Below are positions 10,047 to 21,066 of a DNA stretch of 64,000 nucleotides, one piece after another; the stretch's first letter is position 1; the number at the start of each line of letters is the position of its first letter. The stretch spans positions 5,022,001-5,086,000 of the forward strand of contig NZ_JAVIWL010000001.1 in assembly GCF_034314045.1 (NCBI RefSeq), written 5' to 3'. The position numbers and the translations under genes are program-made. Source of the DNA: Glaciimonas sp. CA11.2. Lineage in GTDB: Bacteria > Pseudomonadota > Gammaproteobacteria > Burkholderiales > Burkholderiaceae_D. The notes below the pieces were generated by a model. The model ran no database searches. It worked only from the letters and a program-made list of their open reading frames with translations, and was not told the origin of the DNA.

Positions 10047-10568
10047 TTACTTGTTGAGTGCTTTCAGCACTTTATCGGTAATGTCAATACGTTTATTCGC
10101 GTATACAGCATCCTGAAAGACGATATCGTAATTTTCAGCATCTGCAATTTGCTTAATTACCTTATTGGTCCGCTCCAGCACAATGGCCAACTCCTCATTC
10201 CGACGCTGGTTCAGATCCTCTCGAAACTCACGTTGTTTACGTTGAAAGTCTTTATCCAGATCAGCTAGTTCGCGTTGACGCTTTAATCGCTCAGATTCCG
10301 GAATTGTTGCAGAATCCTTATCTAACTTGTCAGACATACCCTTCAGGCGAGCAGCCAGATCCTGCAAATCTTTATCGCGCTTGGAAAACTCAGCCTGAAT
10401 TTTAGCGTCTGCAGCCTTGGCAGGTGCAGCCTCACGGAAAATCCGTTCGTTACTAACAAAAGCGATTTTTGAACCCTCCTGCGCATAAACAGCCGCGCTC
10501 GAGGTCAGACAAAGTGCCAAAACCGCAGCCAATTTCAGCGATCCGAATGATGTAGTAAGAGACTTCAA
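10047..10568 (-). CDS. skp: Periplasmic chaperone Skp/OmpH
   Basis: 173 aa. A Sec signal peptide is clear: basic N-terminus, hydrophobic core LAAVLALCLTSSAAV, likely cleavage after VYA near residue 29. The mature protein starts with SKIAFVSNERIF and is dominated by charged coiled-coil sequence (about 45-135, RDKDLQDLAARLKGMSDKLDKD and onward), the tentacle helices of the Skp trimer. Skp holds unfolded outer-membrane proteins in the periplasm and delivers them to BamA, encoded just upstream. The reading frame begins with TTG; GGAGAA lies six bases before it, so TTG seems to be the genuine start. No ATG nearby gives a signal peptide. Confidence 0.94.
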   Translation of the reverse strand: MKSLTTSFGSLKLAAVLALCLTSSAAVYAQEGSKIAFVSNERIFREAAPAKAADAKIQAEFSKRDKDLQDLAARLKGMSDKLDKDSATIPESERLKRQRELADLDKDFQRKQREFREDLNQRRNEELAIVLERTNKVIKQIADAENYDIVFQDAVYANKRIDITDKVLKALNK

Positions 10569-10627
10569 AGCCGTTCTCCGCTATTCAAATTAAACATTAT
10601 GCCATTCTTGTACAACAGTGCCATTTC

Positions 10628-13015
10628 TTAGAATCCTGTGCCTAACTGAAACTGGAAATGTTGCACTTTATCAGAAACACTTACACCATCTATAATTTGA
10701 GTTTTAGCATTCAAAGGCATACCCCAACTCAACTTCAATGGGCCAATCGGAGAGACCCAGCTCAAGCCGAAGCCAGTTGAGTACCGCAAGTCTTTGAAAG
10801 ACATTGGCGTCTTATCAGCAAATACCTGACCGCCGTCCAGAAACGTAAACCAACGTAACGTACGATCATTGCCAGAACCAGGGAACGGAAACTGCATCTC
10901 GAGGTTACCAAATATACGCTTAGAGCCACCAAGTGAGTCGCCATATTGATCGACCTTCGAGCCGAGTGTTGAAGCTTCGTAACCGCGTACGGTTCCAATA
11001 CCACCAGCATAATAGTTTTTGAAGACTGGGTAAGCCTGACCAAATAGCCCTGCACCGTAATCAACTTCGCCGTTCATTGCCAATGTCACGGCATTACCAA
11101 ATAGCGGTTGGAAGTATTGATGCTGATAACTTGCTCTGTAGTAACGCAAAGTACCAACAGCAGATACTTCCAGATTAGCACGCTGATAACGGCCCTTTGT
11201 CGGAACCAGAGCGCTATCACGACTATCACGTTGCCAAGCTACAGTCAGAGGGAAACTAGTTGTCGCTGCCGAACTTGGACTTCTAAGGAAGCCCGTCGCA
11301 GGGTCAATTCTGCCATTACCGAAATCGGCCACATATTGCTGATAAAGGCTCGGGCTCAGACCATCCGCATATACTTTGGTATTTTCAACACCAATGCCGA
11401 AGAAAATCGTGTCAAGTTCTGAAAACGGAACACCGAACTTGACATCACTACCAAGAGTACGGACTTTATAGTCACCCTGCGTGTACACGGAAGGACTCAC
11501 TGTGCGCAAGTACAAATCATACGTCCGACTGACGCCGTCGTCGGTGAAGTACGGATTGGTCTGCGATACGGCAATAGTCCGATTAGTGTGACTAGTGTTG
11601 ACTTCCAAGCCTACCGTGTTACCACTACCAAACGCATTCTGTTGCTGAATAGAACCGGTTAAGCTGACTTTGTCGGCTTGTGAAAAACCTGCACCAATCA
11701 TAATGTTACCGGTCGGCTTTTCGGTCACCGTCATGTTGACATCAACCTGATCCGTGGTCCCTGCGACTTCTGGCGTATCAATATTCACATCTTTAAAATA
11801 ACCCAGGCGATCAACCCGATCACGCGATAATTTAATATTTGAACCGTCATACCATGAATCTTCAAATTGACGGAATTCACGACGCACCACTTCGTCACGG
11901 GTCTTGGTATTGCCAACCACATTTATGTGGCGCACGTAAACCCGTTTACCAGGGTCGACCATAATGGTAAACGCGACTTCCTTTTTATTCCGATCTAATA
12001 TCGGATTAGCATTCACATTAGCAAATGCATAGCCGAAATTACCAAGGCGCTCTGAAATTTTCTTCGTAGTGTCGGTTAACTTCTGGCCGGAAAATACCTC
12101 ACCTTTTTTCAGTTGTATTAATGACTTAAGCTCGTCTTCACGACCGAACATCTCACCTTCCAACTTGACATCAGATACTGTAAATTTATCGCCTTCATTA
12201 ATATTTAAGGTAACGTAAATATCTTTTTTGTCTGGTGTAATTGATACTTGGCTAGAATCAATCTGCATTTCGATATAACCACGGTTCAAATAATACGAAC
12301 GCAAGGTCTCTATGTCGCCAGCCAGTTTTTCTTTGGAATATTGATCAGCCTTGGTGTACCAGGTAAACCAACCTGGCGAACGCAAATTAAGTTGTTCTCG
12401 TAACTTATTGTCAGAAAAGACTTTATTTCCAACAAAATTAATTTGCTTGATGCGAGAAACGTCTCCTTCATCAACCGCAAAATTAATGTTAACGCGATTT
12501 CGCTCAACTGGCGTTACCGTCGTTGTGACTTTCATACCGTACAAACCACGCGACAAATACTGACGCTTCAACTCTTGCTCCGCGCGATCAACTAAAGCCT
12601 TAACGTAAATACGCGACTCACCGACGCCGATCTGCTTCAGGGCTTTGGTGAGCTGGTCTTTATCAAATTCTTTGGTTCCAGAGAATGCAACGCCAGCAAT
12701 TGCAGGTCGCTCCTCGACCATAATCACTAGTACATTGCCATCCGACTCCACTCTGACGTCTTTGAAGAAACCAGTGGCATACAGCGCTTTAATGGAAGCT
12801 GTTGCCTTTTCGTCGTCGAAAGTTTCACCGACACGCACCGGGAGGTAATTGAAAACGGTACCAGCCTCGGTCCGTTGGATACCTTCGACACGAATATCCT
12901 TGATCACAAAAGGCTGCACAGCCAGCGCCTGTCCTGAACAGAGAGCGAAGGCCGCGATTGCGATCAAACGACGGGGAAGAATCGACAAAGGGAAATGCTG
13001 GGAATGTAATTTCAT
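10628..13015 (-). CDS. bamA: Outer membrane protein assembly factor BamA
   Basis: 795 aa from the ATG at 13015. A GTG 36 bases upstream is possible but would put 12 extra residues before the signal peptide. Signal peptide: basic PRR, hydrophobic LIAIAAFALCSGQALA, cleavage likely after ALA (about residue 32). Five POTRA repeats follow (about 35-430), starting with VIKDIRVEGIQRTEAGTVFNYL. The C-terminal 16-strand barrel (about 450-795) includes the VRGYE motif (GIGTVRGYEASTLG) that lies inside the barrel, and ends in FQFQLGTGF with the terminal aromatic residue. BamA is the core of the outer-membrane protein insertion machine. Order rseP-bamA-skp-lpxD is the standard proteobacterial one. Confidence 0.97.
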   Translation of the reverse strand: MKLHSQHFPLSILPRRLIAIAAFALCSGQALAVQPFVIKDIRVEGIQRTEAGTVFNYLPVRVGETFDDEKATASIKALYATGFFKDVRVESDGNVLVIMVEERPAIAGVAFSGTKEFDKDQLTKALKQIGVGESRIYVKALVDRAEQELKRQYLSRGLYGMKVTTTVTPVERNRVNINFAVDEGDVSRIKQINFVGNKVFSDNKLREQLNLRSPGWFTWYTKADQYSKEKLAGDIETLRSYYLNRGYIEMQIDSSQVSITPDKKDIYVTLNINEGDKFTVSDVKLEGEMFGREDELKSLIQLKKGEVFSGQKLTDTTKKISERLGNFGYAFANVNANPILDRNKKEVAFTIMVDPGKRVYVRHINVVGNTKTRDEVVRREFRQFEDSWYDGSNIKLSRDRVDRLGYFKDVNIDTPEVAGTTDQVDVNMTVTEKPTGNIMIGAGFSQADKVSLTGSIQQQNAFGSGNTVGLEVNTSHTNRTIAVSQTNPYFTDDGVSRTYDLYLRTVSPSVYTQGDYKVRTLGSDVKFGVPFSELDTIFFGIGVENTKVYADGLSPSLYQQYVADFGNGRIDPATGFLRSPSSAATTSFPLTVAWQRDSRDSALVPTKGRYQRANLEVSAVGTLRYYRASYQHQYFQPLFGNAVTLAMNGEVDYGAGLFGQAYPVFKNYYAGGIGTVRGYEASTLGSKVDQYGDSLGGSKRIFGNLEMQFPFPGSGNDRTLRWFTFLDGGQVFADKTPMSFKDLRYSTGFGLSWVSPIGPLKLSWGMPLNAKTQIIDGVSVSDKVQHFQFQLGTGF

Positions 13016-13121
13016 TAGCGATCGTTTGTTATCAATGTCCTCGCCGACCACGATTGTCGGACAAGAAGAAAAAACTTGAGATGAACCTCACTATTTGAGA
13101 AGCATGTAGCGAGGCTCAACA

Positions 13122-14489
13122 CTAAAATATAAGGCGAACGATGTCATTAAACATAGCAACTGCCATTAACGTCATCAAAATGCCAATACCTGCACGTTGA
13201 GCAATTTCTCCAAAACGTTCAGGAACGGGACGTCCGGTCAAAACTTCCACCGAATAATACAGCAAAAGGCCCCCATCTAAAACCGGGATAGGGAGCAAAT
13301 TCATGACACCTAAACTGATACTAATAAAAGCAATAAAGCTGAGATAACTAATTGCGCCAATACGTGCAGTTTGCCCTGCGTAGTCCGCTATAGTAATCGG
13401 ACCAGTAATATTTTTCCAGGAAACCTGACCAACCAACATTTTTCCCAGCATTTTTAAGGTCAAAACGCTGCTATCCCAGGTTTTTTCGGCACCTTTTACC
13501 AGCGCTGCCAACGGCGTACTACTGGCAACAATCATTTCTGGCGCTAATGGTACCTCTACTTTAATCTGGCCGAATGTCTCGCCTTTATTTTCTTGCCGGG
13601 CTGGCGTCACTTCGAGTTGAAAAACCTGACCCTCACGCAATCCTGCGATGGTGAGCTTTTTATCTGGTGAGGAACGTACCTTTTCAACTAATGCCAAGCC
13701 ATCATCAACCGCAAGACCATTAACACTCGTAATTAAATCACCCTCACGTAACCCAGCCTTCATAGCAGGCCCATCAGGCATGACTTTGCCCAGTACCGCT
13801 TTTGGTCGTGCCAGTGAAATCCCCAACTTCCCTAAAAAATCACCCTCTAGCTCCTTAGCGCTAATACTGTTTAACGGTAAAGTGACAGTATCCAATACAT
13901 TTCCGCCTGAAGGTCCAGTATTCAGGTGCTGAACATCCAGCTTCACACTACCTTTTTCAAGCGCAACCTGCATCAGCTTCCAGCGAAGGTCTGACCAAAT
14001 CTGAATAGGCTCACCATCCACCGCGGTCACCAACTCACCACCACGTAAGCCAGCTTGATAGGCTACAGATTGCTCTGGGACGGCGCGTAATTTAGGTGTC
14101 GGCTCTGGGATGCCATGGATGTATAAACCAGCGAATAACAAAATAGCGAGCGCAAAATTCGCTAGCGGCCCAGCAGCAACAATCGCTATACGCCGCCATA
14201 CGGACTGATGCGTGAACTCACGCTTAAGATCTGCCGGAGACATGGCGCTAATGTCTTGCTCGCGCGCATCAAGCATTTTTACATAGCCGCCTAATGGCAA
14301 CAGGGAGATCGCCCATTCGGTCTGATCTGGCCCAAAGCGGCGTGAGAAGATCACTTTTCCCATCCCGACAGAAAAACGCAAAACCTTCACGCCGCACAAA
14401 CGTGCGACCGAGTAATGACCGAGTTCGTGAATGATGACTAATGAACCCAACGCCACCAGAAAAGCTAAAATTGTTTGTATGAAGGCCAT
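13122..14489 (-). CDS. rseP: RIP metalloprotease RseP (site-2 protease)
   Basis: 455 aa. Inner-membrane intramembrane zinc protease. The first transmembrane helix carries the catalytic HELGH at 21-25; the second half of the active site is NLLPIPVLDGG near residue 397. Two periplasmic PDZ domains lie between (about 115-190 and 205-290, with VMPDGPAMKAGLREGDLI). Further transmembrane segments are visible around 95-115, 370-400 and 425-455. RseP cuts anti-sigma factor RseA after DegS and clears signal peptide remnants. The start ATG overlaps the dxr stop codon by one base (TGATG), indicating translational coupling. Confidence 0.97.
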   Translation of the reverse strand: MAFIQTILAFLVALGSLVIIHELGHYSVARLCGVKVLRFSVGMGKVIFSRRFGPDQTEWAISLLPLGGYVKMLDAREQDISAMSPADLKREFTHQSVWRRIAIVAAGPLANFALAILLFAGLYIHGIPEPTPKLRAVPEQSVAYQAGLRGGELVTAVDGEPIQIWSDLRWKLMQVALEKGSVKLDVQHLNTGPSGGNVLDTVTLPLNSISAKELEGDFLGKLGISLARPKAVLGKVMPDGPAMKAGLREGDLITSVNGLAVDDGLALVEKVRSSPDKKLTIAGLREGQVFQLEVTPARQENKGETFGQIKVEVPLAPEMIVASSTPLAALVKGAEKTWDSSVLTLKMLGKMLVGQVSWKNITGPITIADYAGQTARIGAISYLSFIAFISISLGVMNLLPIPVLDGGLLLYYSVEVLTGRPVPERFGEIAQRAGIGILMTLMAVAMFNDIVRLIF

Positions 14490-15658
14490 CAGGAGATTAA
14501 TGAGCGAACTGCAAGACGAGCCAGATGATCCTGCTCAAGCAGTGAGTTAATATCGGTTACCGTGCATAACGGCAACTTGTCCATAGTACGGGCGATTAAT
14601 TGATCTATCATGCGAAATCCGATTTTTCCATCAAGAAACGCTTCGACAGCGACTTCGTTCGCTGCGTTTAATACCGTCGCCGCTGATCCCCCTGCCAACA
14701 GCGCATCATACGCGAGTTTCAAACAAGGGAAGCGAGTCAGGTCAGGCTTAGTAAATTGCAATTGACCGATTATAGTCAGATCAAGTGGAGCAACGCCAGA
14801 GGAAATACGCTCAGGGTAAGCCAAAGCATAAGCAATCGGCGTGCGCATATCAGGATTACCTAATTGCGCTAAAACAGAACCGTCCACGTAGGACACCATC
14901 GAATGAATAACACTTTGGGGATGGATCACCACCTCAATTTGACTCGCTGGCGTACCAAACAACCAATGCGCCTCGATGACTTCGAGGCCTTTGTTCATCA
15001 TGGTCGCTGAATCGACTGAAATTTTTCGCCCCATTACCCAGTTAGGATGGGCAACTGCTTCTGCTGGCGTGACTAATTCGAGCGTCTCGACCGCTCTTCC
15101 GAGAAATGGACCACCAGATGCCGTCAACAGAATCTTGACAATTCCCGCAGCGCTCGGATCACGCTGATATCCGTGTGGCAGGCATTGAAAAATCGCATTA
15201 TGCTCGCTGTCAATCGGCAAAAGCGTTGCGCCACTGATGCGCACGGCATCAATAAACAACTGGCCCGACATGACGAGCGCTTCTTTGTTCGCCAACAGGA
15301 TTTTTTTTCCGGCATATGCTGCTGCCAGCGATGGTGCCAATCCTGCGGCACCAACAATCGCAGCCATGACCGTGTTGCAAGACGGTGAACTCGCCACTTC
15401 GCACAAGGCTTGCTCACCGTAAGAAACCTGTGTTTTTAAGCCTTTTGAAAGCAGTAGCCGTGACAATTGAGAGGCCGCTTGCGCAGTACCCACAACAGCA
15501 ACCTGCGGCCTGAATTGTTCGCACTGCTCTGCCAGCTGCTCAATCCTGCTATGCGCGGTCAACGCGTAAACGGCATACCGCTCAGGATGGCGCGCAAGCA
15601 CATCGAGCGTGGATACACCTATTGAGCCGGTTGAACCGAGAATTGTAATATTTTGCAT
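14489..15658 (-). CDS. dxr: 1-deoxy-D-xylulose 5-phosphate reductoisomerase
   Basis: 389 aa. Second enzyme of the MEP isoprenoid pathway: NADPH-dependent rearrangement and reduction of DXP to MEP in the cytoplasm. The NADPH-binding motif GSTGSIG is at 8-14. Metal and substrate residues lie in [13 protein letters not shown], the flexible loop includes [20 protein letters not shown], and [15 protein letters not shown] follows. All motifs are intact. AAGG lies nine bases before the ATG. Neighbours cdsA (upstream, 8 bp) and rseP (1-bp overlap downstream) are the usual ones. Confidence 0.98.
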   Translation of the reverse strand: MQNITILGSTGSIGVSTLDVLARHPERYAVYALTAHSRIEQLAEQCEQFRPQVAVVGTAQAASQLSRLLLSKGLKTQVSYGEQALCEVASSPSCNTVMAAIVGAAGLAPSLAAAYAGKKILLANKEALVMSGQLFIDAVRISGATLLPIDSEHNAIFQCLPHGYQRDPSAAGIVKILLTASGGPFLGRAVETLELVTPAEAVAHPNWVMGRKISVDSATMMNKGLEVIEAHWLFGTPASQIEVVIHPQSVIHSMVSYVDGSVLAQLGNPDMRTPIAYALAYPERISSGVAPLDLTIIGQLQFTKPDLTRFPCLKLAYDALLAGGSAATVLNAANEVAVEAFLDGKIGFRMIDQLIARTMDKLPLCTVTDINSLLEQDHLARLAVRSLIS

Positions 15659-15666
15659 GAGTGACC

Positions 15667-16500
15667 TTAAAACCAGTAACCCAATAATGCTACCAACGGG
15701 AGCACAGGAATCAACGCATCAATTCGATCTAAAACGCCGCCATGCCCCGGTAACAGTTGACTGCTATCCTTAAAGCCGGCACGGCGTTTTAATAATGACT
15801 CAAATAAGTCCCCTATTACACTCGCCATTACCAATATTGTCATGACACCAAATAAGCCAGGCCAACCCCACACCAGGAATAGCTGCACAGGAAAAGTATC
15901 TGCTAACGGTATCGCTGCAGGAGAAACGCAAATGAGGCTGGCGATCACCAACACAAATACCCAGCCTCCAATCGCCCCCTCCCACGATTTACCCGGCGAA
16001 ATGGACGGTGCTAACTTACGTCTTCCAAACGCTTTGCCACAAAAATAGGCGCCAATATCTGCAACCCACACGATGGCCATCACTGAAAGCAAGTAAATTG
16101 GAGAATGCAGGAAAAGTCCGAGGATAGCAAGAAAACAACCAAAAATCGAGATCGCGTAGGTGAATCCAACGATGCGATTACCAACACTGTTGAGCGCCGG
16201 CAATCCTAAACCCAAAGAAGGCGTAAAACGCAGACACCAAAGCGCTACGCAAAGAGCAAATAGCGAACCCAGATTGGCACCATTGCCTTTTACCAATACC
16301 AAAATGAGTAAGATCATTGTAGCAGCGGCACAAGCTAACGCACGCTGGCCAGTGACGCCAAAAAGCCGCGCGCACTCCCAAATGGCAGCGGCAAAAAAAA
16401 GTACGGCGACAATAGCAAACGCAGGAAAAAAATTGAGATAAAGAATCGGCAATAACACTGCCAATAGTAACAACGCTGTAATTACACGCGTTTTAAGCAT
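15667..16500 (-). CDS. cdsA: Phosphatidate cytidylyltransferase
   Basis: 277 aa, integral membrane protein with about seven to eight hydrophobic segments. It makes CDP-diacylglycerol from phosphatidate and CTP, the common precursor for membrane phospholipids. The C-terminal family signature is present as [27 protein letters not shown] (split here for reading: [13 protein letters not shown], then [12 protein letters not shown]), with the metal-binding acidic residues. The ATG at 16500 overlaps the uppS stop codon by one base; a TTG one codon upstream is not needed. The position between uppS and dxr is the canonical one. Confidence 0.96.
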   Translation of the reverse strand: MLKTRVITALLLLAVLLPILYLNFFPAFAIVAVLFFAAAIWECARLFGVTGQRALACAAATMILLILVLVKGNGANLGSLFALCVALWCLRFTPSLGLGLPALNSVGNRIVGFTYAISIFGCFLAILGLFLHSPIYLLSVMAIVWVADIGAYFCGKAFGRRKLAPSISPGKSWEGAIGGWVFVLVIASLICVSPAAIPLADTFPVQLFLVWGWPGLFGVMTILVMASVIGDLFESLLKRRAGFKDSSQLLPGHGGVLDRIDALIPVLPLVALLGYWF

Positions 16501-17264
16501 CAAGACGCCTTTTTATGTTTTACCAATTGCTCACTGGTACGCCCAAAGCGACGCTCACGCTGCTGATAAGAGGCAATCGCCTTATCTAGTTCAGCGGCGT
16601 CAAAATCAGGCCAATAAGTATCCGTAAAATAGAGTTCGCTATACGCTAATTGCCATAGCAAAAAATTGGAAATCCGCTGCTCACCGCCAGTGCGAATAAA
16701 TAGGTCTGGTTCCGGCGCATAAGCCATAGCCAGATGCTCAGCGAGTTGATCTTCAGTAAACGACAACCCGTTGTCAGGGATACCTTGGGCCAACATCTTT
16801 TTTACAGCCTGCATAACGTCCCAACGACCACCATAATTTGCACAAATGGTGACAGTTAAATTGGTATTGTTCGCAGTTTTACGCTCAGCATTGGCAATCA
16901 TATCCCGCAACTTAGCGTCAAAACGACTCAGATCACCAACCACCTTCAGACGAATTCCATTGTTATGCATTTTTCCAACTTCACGTTCGAGCGCGGTAAC
17001 AAAAAGGCGCATTAATAATGACACCTCTTCTTCAGGACGTCGCCAGTTCTCAGAACTAAATGCAAACAAAGTGACAAACTCGACACCAAGCTTGGCACAT
17101 GTCTCTACAATATTACGAACCGCCTCGACGCCTTTACCGTGCCCCGCAAAGCGTGGCAAAAATCGGCGCGTAGCCCAACGGCCGTTGCCATCCATAATGA
17201 TAGCTATATGCCGAGGCACTACCGCACTTGACGGCACTGAAAGCGTCGAACTTGAATAAGTCAT
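16500..17264 (-). CDS. uppS: Isoprenyl transferase (undecaprenyl pyrophosphate synthase)
   Basis: 254 aa. Cis-prenyltransferase that extends farnesyl-PP with isopentenyl-PP to C55-PP, the lipid carrier for peptidoglycan and O-antigen. The catalytic motif [15 protein letters not shown] holds the essential Asp (D25). [15 protein letters not shown] is the substrate-binding loop, and [20 protein letters not shown] with [10 protein letters not shown] forms the conserved C-terminal region. The first 16 residues (Ser/Val-rich) are a short extension before the conserved core. It is coupled to cdsA by a 1-bp overlap and follows frr after about 230 bp. Confidence 0.97.
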   Translation of the reverse strand: MTYSSSTLSVPSSAVVPRHIAIIMDGNGRWATRRFLPRFAGHGKGVEAVRNIVETCAKLGVEFVTLFAFSSENWRRPEEEVSLLMRLFVTALEREVGKMHNNGIRLKVVGDLSRFDAKLRDMIANAERKTANNTNLTVTICANYGGRWDVMQAVKKMLAQGIPDNGLSFTEDQLAEHLAMAYAPEPDLFIRTGGEQRISNFLLWQLAYSELYFTDTYWPDFDAAELDKAIASYQQRERRFGRTSEQLVKHKKAS

Positions 17265-17492
17265 GAAAAATGAAATAAGAATGATTGTTTAGAGCCTGCT
17301 GCTTCGAATCGTCCGTAAAATTCTCGGTACCGATTTAGAATCTTACTACGCAGACTTGATCGGAATGCGGGAGCAGCACAAAAAATTTCACTTACAGAAA
17401 AATTTCTTCTAGTAAACGTCTGTTCATGTGCCGCTCGTCAATCCATTGATGGCTGCTTACAAAATATCCTGAATCGGACATCCAGCAATACT

Positions 17493-18053
17493 TTACACCG
17501 TCAAAATTTCTTTTTCTTTATCTACGACCTGCTTGTCTACATCGGATACCGCTTTGTCTGTCAGCTTCTGAATTTCATCTTGGGCGCGTCGCTCGTCATC
17601 ATCGGAGCACTCTTTATCTTTAACGAGTTTTTTTAGCCCTTCATTGGCGTCTCGACGAATATTACGTATAGCAATTTTCGCATCTTCTGCTTCGCTTTTG
17701 ACGAGTTTGACCATTTCTTTACGACGTTCTTCCGTCAATGCCGGAGTCGGAACACGAATGATCTCTCCTTGCGTCGATGGATTCAGGCCTAAATCAGCTT
17801 CCCGAATCGCTTTTTCGATGACAGCAATCATCTTCTTTTCGAATGGCTGTACACCGATGGTACGGGCATCAATTAAGGTCACACTTGCGACCTGGCTCAA
17901 AGCCGTGGGGCTACCGTAATACTCAACTTGAACATGGTCCAATATGCCGGTATGGGCACGGCCGGTACGTACTTTGGCCAAATCTGCGCGCAAAGTCTCA
18001 AGGGACTTCTGCATTCTCAGATCGGTACTTTTTTTAACGTCAGCAACGCTCAT
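17493..18053 (-). CDS. frr: Ribosome recycling factor
   Basis: 186 aa, standard length. RRF splits post-termination ribosomes together with EF-G. Conserved strings include [57 protein letters not shown] and the C-terminal helical [22 protein letters not shown] (quoted in part). A strong ribosome binding site, AGGAGAG, lies five bases before the ATG. It follows pyrH in the usual rpsB-tsf-pyrH-frr order. Confidence 0.98.
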   Translation of the reverse strand: MSVADVKKSTDLRMQKSLETLRADLAKVRTGRAHTGILDHVQVEYYGSPTALSQVASVTLIDARTIGVQPFEKKMIAVIEKAIREADLGLNPSTQGEIIRVPTPALTEERRKEMVKLVKSEAEDAKIAIRNIRRDANEGLKKLVKDKECSDDDERRAQDEIQKLTDKAVSDVDKQVVDKEKEILTV

Positions 18054-18226
18054 GCTGCTCTCCTATTCGTAAGCCTTAGGCTTTAATCTTTGAATAACTT
18101 AATTTAAAAAACTGCCTAATATTCAGCTATACCGTCCACTAAACATTCCAAGATATCATTCTAGAATGAAGACCCTGCGGAGATACCATGCAGGTCCACC
18201 CTCACACGCGTGAACAGGTTGATATT

Positions 18227-18943
18227 TTAAACGTGAACCAGCGTACCCTCATCTTCACCCATAATCACGCGCAGTAACGCGCCCGGTTTATTGATAGAAA
18301 ATACTTTAATGGGTAGCTTTTGATCGCGGCACAACGCAAACGCCGTTGCGTCCATTACTTGCAGATGCTTAGTAATAACTTCATCAAAAGTAATAGTGGT
18401 GTAGCGTGTCGCGGCAGGGTCTTTTTGAGGATCTGCGCTGTAGACGCCATCAACTTTGGTCGCTTTAAGCACTATTTCGGCGCCAATTTCGGAACCGCGC
18501 AACGCCGCCGCCGTATCCGTAGTAAAAAATGGGTTACCAGTACCTGCTGCAAAAATCACTACTTTATCTTCTTCCAGATATTGCAACGCTTTTGGTCGTA
18601 CATATGGTTCTACCACTTGCTCGATACTGATCGCCGACATGACGCGTGCAGTCAATCCGGCTTGACGCATAGCATCTGCCAGCGCTAGTGAGTTCATCAC
18701 TGTTGCCAACATGCCCATATAATCTGCCGTGGCGCGATCCATTCCTTCTGCACCGGGTGCCACACCGCGGAAAATATTTCCGCCGCCTATAACAATCGCC
18801 AGTTGCACACCTAGCGCTGCAATTTCGGCAACATCGGCAACCATACGATCGATAGTCGCTCGATTGATGCCATAGGCATCATTGCCCATCAGGGCTTCAC
18901 CGGAGAGCTTAAGGAGAACACGCTTATATGCTGGTTTGGTCAT
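18227..18943 (-). CDS. pyrH: Uridylate kinase
   Basis: 238 aa. Hexameric UMP kinase of the amino-acid-kinase fold, making UDP from UMP with ATP; typically activated by GTP and inhibited by UTP. Seen: [13 protein letters not shown] at the N-terminus, [12 protein letters not shown], the UMP-site region [21 protein letters not shown], and [19 protein letters not shown]. The start ATG is preceded by AAGGACTCAGACC. It is separated from tsf upstream by about 290 bp containing a terminator, so pyrH may have its own promoter. Confidence 0.98.
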   Translation of the reverse strand: MTKPAYKRVLLKLSGEALMGNDAYGINRATIDRMVADVAEIAALGVQLAIVIGGGNIFRGVAPGAEGMDRATADYMGMLATVMNSLALADAMRQAGLTARVMSAISIEQVVEPYVRPKALQYLEEDKVVIFAAGTGNPFFTTDTAAALRGSEIGAEIVLKATKVDGVYSADPQKDPAATRYTTITFDEVITKHLQVMDATAFALCRDQKLPIKVFSINKPGALLRVIMGEDEGTLVHV

Positions 18944-19237
18944 GGTCTGAGTCCTTCGTTCTATCCGATTAACAATTAATTATTACGTATTTTTATTATT
19001 ACACTAGCTATTCGAGGCTACTATTTTTTAAATTAGCCACCTCGATATTTACTACGATCATGCATTACAACTTAGCTGTACAAATTACAACTTTGCGCCT
19101 GTAAAGTAAATCCGCCCCATTAAACTGCAGGCGATTTGCAGTCACAAAATGCTTGTCGCGCCATTTAGTCCACGTATGGATCAAAAAATTCCCGACAACA
19201 GAAAAAACGGGCCTTCCGGCCCGCTTTTTCCTATTAT
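18944..19237 (-). promoter_or_regulatory. tsf-pyrH intergenic region
   Basis: 294 bp. The tsf side holds a terminator (19202-19224); the rest is AT-rich and presumably carries the pyrH promoter. No confident promoter boxes could be assigned by eye. Confidence 0.4.
19202..19224 (-). terminator. Rho-independent terminator downstream of tsf
   Basis: Stem CGGGCC (19208-19213) / GGCCCG (19218-19223) with a 4-nt loop TTCC, followed on the minus strand by six T. It lies 15 bases after the tsf stop codon. Confidence 0.88.
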
Positions 19238-20119
19238 TTAAGCTTGTCCGGCTGCGGCAACCGTTGCCGCAACCTCTGCAGCAAAGTCATCTACTTTTTT
19301 CTCTATGCCTTCACCGACCACAAACATCGCGAACGACTTAACGCTGGCATTTGCCTCTTTAAGCATTTGTTCGACGGTTTGTTTGTCGTTTTTTACGAAC
19401 GACTGATTCAATAAAGAAACTTCTTTCAAGAACTTCTGTACCGAGCCTTCAATCATCTTTGCAGCGATTTCAGCAGGTTTGCCAGATTCTGCAGCCTTCA
19501 AAGTCGCTACCGAGCGTTCTTTTTCGATCAGTTCCGCTGGCACTTGATCCGAAGACAACGATACTGGCTTCATTGCAGCAATATGCATAGCAACATCTTT
19601 TCCGACTTGCTCATTCGCAGCGTCGTACTCAACCATTACACCAATACTGGTGCCGTGAATATAAGAAGCGAGTTTGGCAGTGGTTTCAAAACGCTGAAAA
19701 CGACGAATCGACATATTCTCACCGATACGACCAATCAATTCTGTACGACAAGATTCGACAGTACCTCCATTCAATGGCAAGGCGGATAAAGCAGCGATGT
19801 CAGCTGGATTATTTTCCGCTGCCAACTTGGCGCAAGCGTTAACCAATGCGATGAATTCGTCATTTTTGGTTACGAAGTCTGTTTCGCAGTTAACTTCTAC
19901 CAAAGCGCCAACGCCGCCAGTGATATAAGCAGCAACAACGCCTTCGGCTGTAATCCGGGAGGCTGCCTTCGAGGCTTTTCCACCTAATTTAACACGCAAA
20001 ATTTCTTCTGCTTTGACCATGTCGCCTTCGGCTTCCGTCAACGCTTTTTTGCATTCCATCATTGGCGCATCAGTTTTTGCGCGCAGTTCACCAACCAGTG
20101 CTGCAGTAATTACTGCCAT
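19238..20119 (-). CDS. tsf: Translation elongation factor Ts
   Basis: 293 aa. Nucleotide exchange factor of EF-Tu. The N-terminal UBA-like domain contains [19 protein letters not shown] (family signature), and the core includes [15 protein letters not shown] and IGVMVEYD. The C-terminal module [15 protein letters not shown] is also present. A strong Shine-Dalgarno sequence (TAGGAGAA) precedes the ATG. It lies downstream of rpsB, as in nearly all bacteria. Confidence 0.98.
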   Translation of the reverse strand: MAVITAALVGELRAKTDAPMMECKKALTEAEGDMVKAEEILRVKLGGKASKAASRITAEGVVAAYITGGVGALVEVNCETDFVTKNDEFIALVNACAKLAAENNPADIAALSALPLNGGTVESCRTELIGRIGENMSIRRFQRFETTAKLASYIHGTSIGVMVEYDAANEQVGKDVAMHIAAMKPVSLSSDQVPAELIEKERSVATLKAAESGKPAEIAAKMIEGSVQKFLKEVSLLNQSFVKNDKQTVEQMLKEANASVKSFAMFVVGEGIEKKVDDFAAEVAATVAAAGQA

Positions 20120-20251
20120 ATTATTCTCCTAGAATTGGGGCGGGTAAGGCGCTTTCGCCATCTGGTCGCTTAAGTCTCTTGTGAGGCTAAAACCGTCAAG
20201 AACTAGACCGAACCATCATCCGCACACCAGTCAAAAATATTCGGGATATAC

Positions 20252-20283
20252 AAAAAAAGGGGCCATCGCTGCCCCCTTTTTTT
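20252..20283. terminator. Hairpin with A/T flanks between rpsB and tsf
   Basis: GGGGC (20259-20263) / GCCCC (20271-20275) flanked by seven A on one side and seven T on the other, so it can work in either direction. Being between rpsB and tsf it is probably a partial terminator that reduces tsf transcription relative to rpsB. Confidence 0.75.
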
Positions 20284-20313
20284 GGTTGAAGTGTGTTACC
20301 TCAATCTCAGGAT

Positions 20314-21066
20314 TTACGCCTGATCGTTAACTTCAACGAACTCGTCACCAGCATTAGCCTTGATCAACTCAACTACATCATTAACAGCGTTAGCACGGCC
20401 TTCAATGATTGCATCAGCAACACCACGAGCGTACAAAGCAATTGCTTTAGACGAATCGTCGTTACCAGGAATAATGTAAGTTACGCCTTCTGGTGAGTGG
20501 TTGGTATCAACAACGCCGATCACCGGGATTCCCAGTTTTGCGGCTTCAGTGATAGCGCCTTTGTGGTAACCGACGTCGATAACAAAGATTGCGTCAGGAA
20601 TGCCGCCCATATCCTTGATACCGCCAATAGCTTTTTGCAATTTGATCATTTCACGCTGGAACATCAAACCTTCTTTTTTGCTCAGATTTTCTACTGAACC
20701 GTCAGCGATCGAAGCTTCCATTTCTTTCAGGCGCTTGATCGAAGTCTTGATGGTTTTGAAATTAGTCAGCATACCGCCCAACCAACGTTGATCAACGAAA
20801 GGTGAACCTGAACGTGCAGCTTCAGCAGCGATGATTTCACGTGCCTGACGCTTTGTACCAACAAACAGGATGTTGCCGCGATTGGATGACAATTGGCGAA
20901 TATACTTCATCGCTTCTTGGTACATACCAAGGGTTTTTTCGAGGTTGACAATGTGAATTTTGTTACGATGACCGAAGATGTAAGGTGCCATCTTTGGGTT
21001 CCAAAAACGAGTTTGGTGACCAAAGTGAACACCGGCTTCCAGCATTTCGAGCATTGTTACGGACAT
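20314..21066 (-). CDS. rpsB: 30S ribosomal protein S2
   Basis: 250 aa from the ATG at 21066, which has GGAGAAAATT directly before it; an in-frame upstream extension of 13 codons lacks both a ribosome binding site and conservation. Family motifs: [19 protein letters not shown] at the start, [34 protein letters not shown] and [22 protein letters not shown] (quoted in part). S2 joins the small subunit late and typically represses its own operon through the leader. Confidence 0.98.
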   Translation of the reverse strand: MSVTMLEMLEAGVHFGHQTRFWNPKMAPYIFGHRNKIHIVNLEKTLGMYQEAMKYIRQLSSNRGNILFVGTKRQAREIIAAEAARSGSPFVDQRWLGGMLTNFKTIKTSIKRLKEMEASIADGSVENLSKKEGLMFQREMIKLQKAIGGIKDMGGIPDAIFVIDVGYHKGAITEAAKLGIPVIGVVDTNHSPEGVTYIIPGNDDSSKAIALYARGVADAIIEGRANAVNDVVELIKANAGDEFVEVNDQA

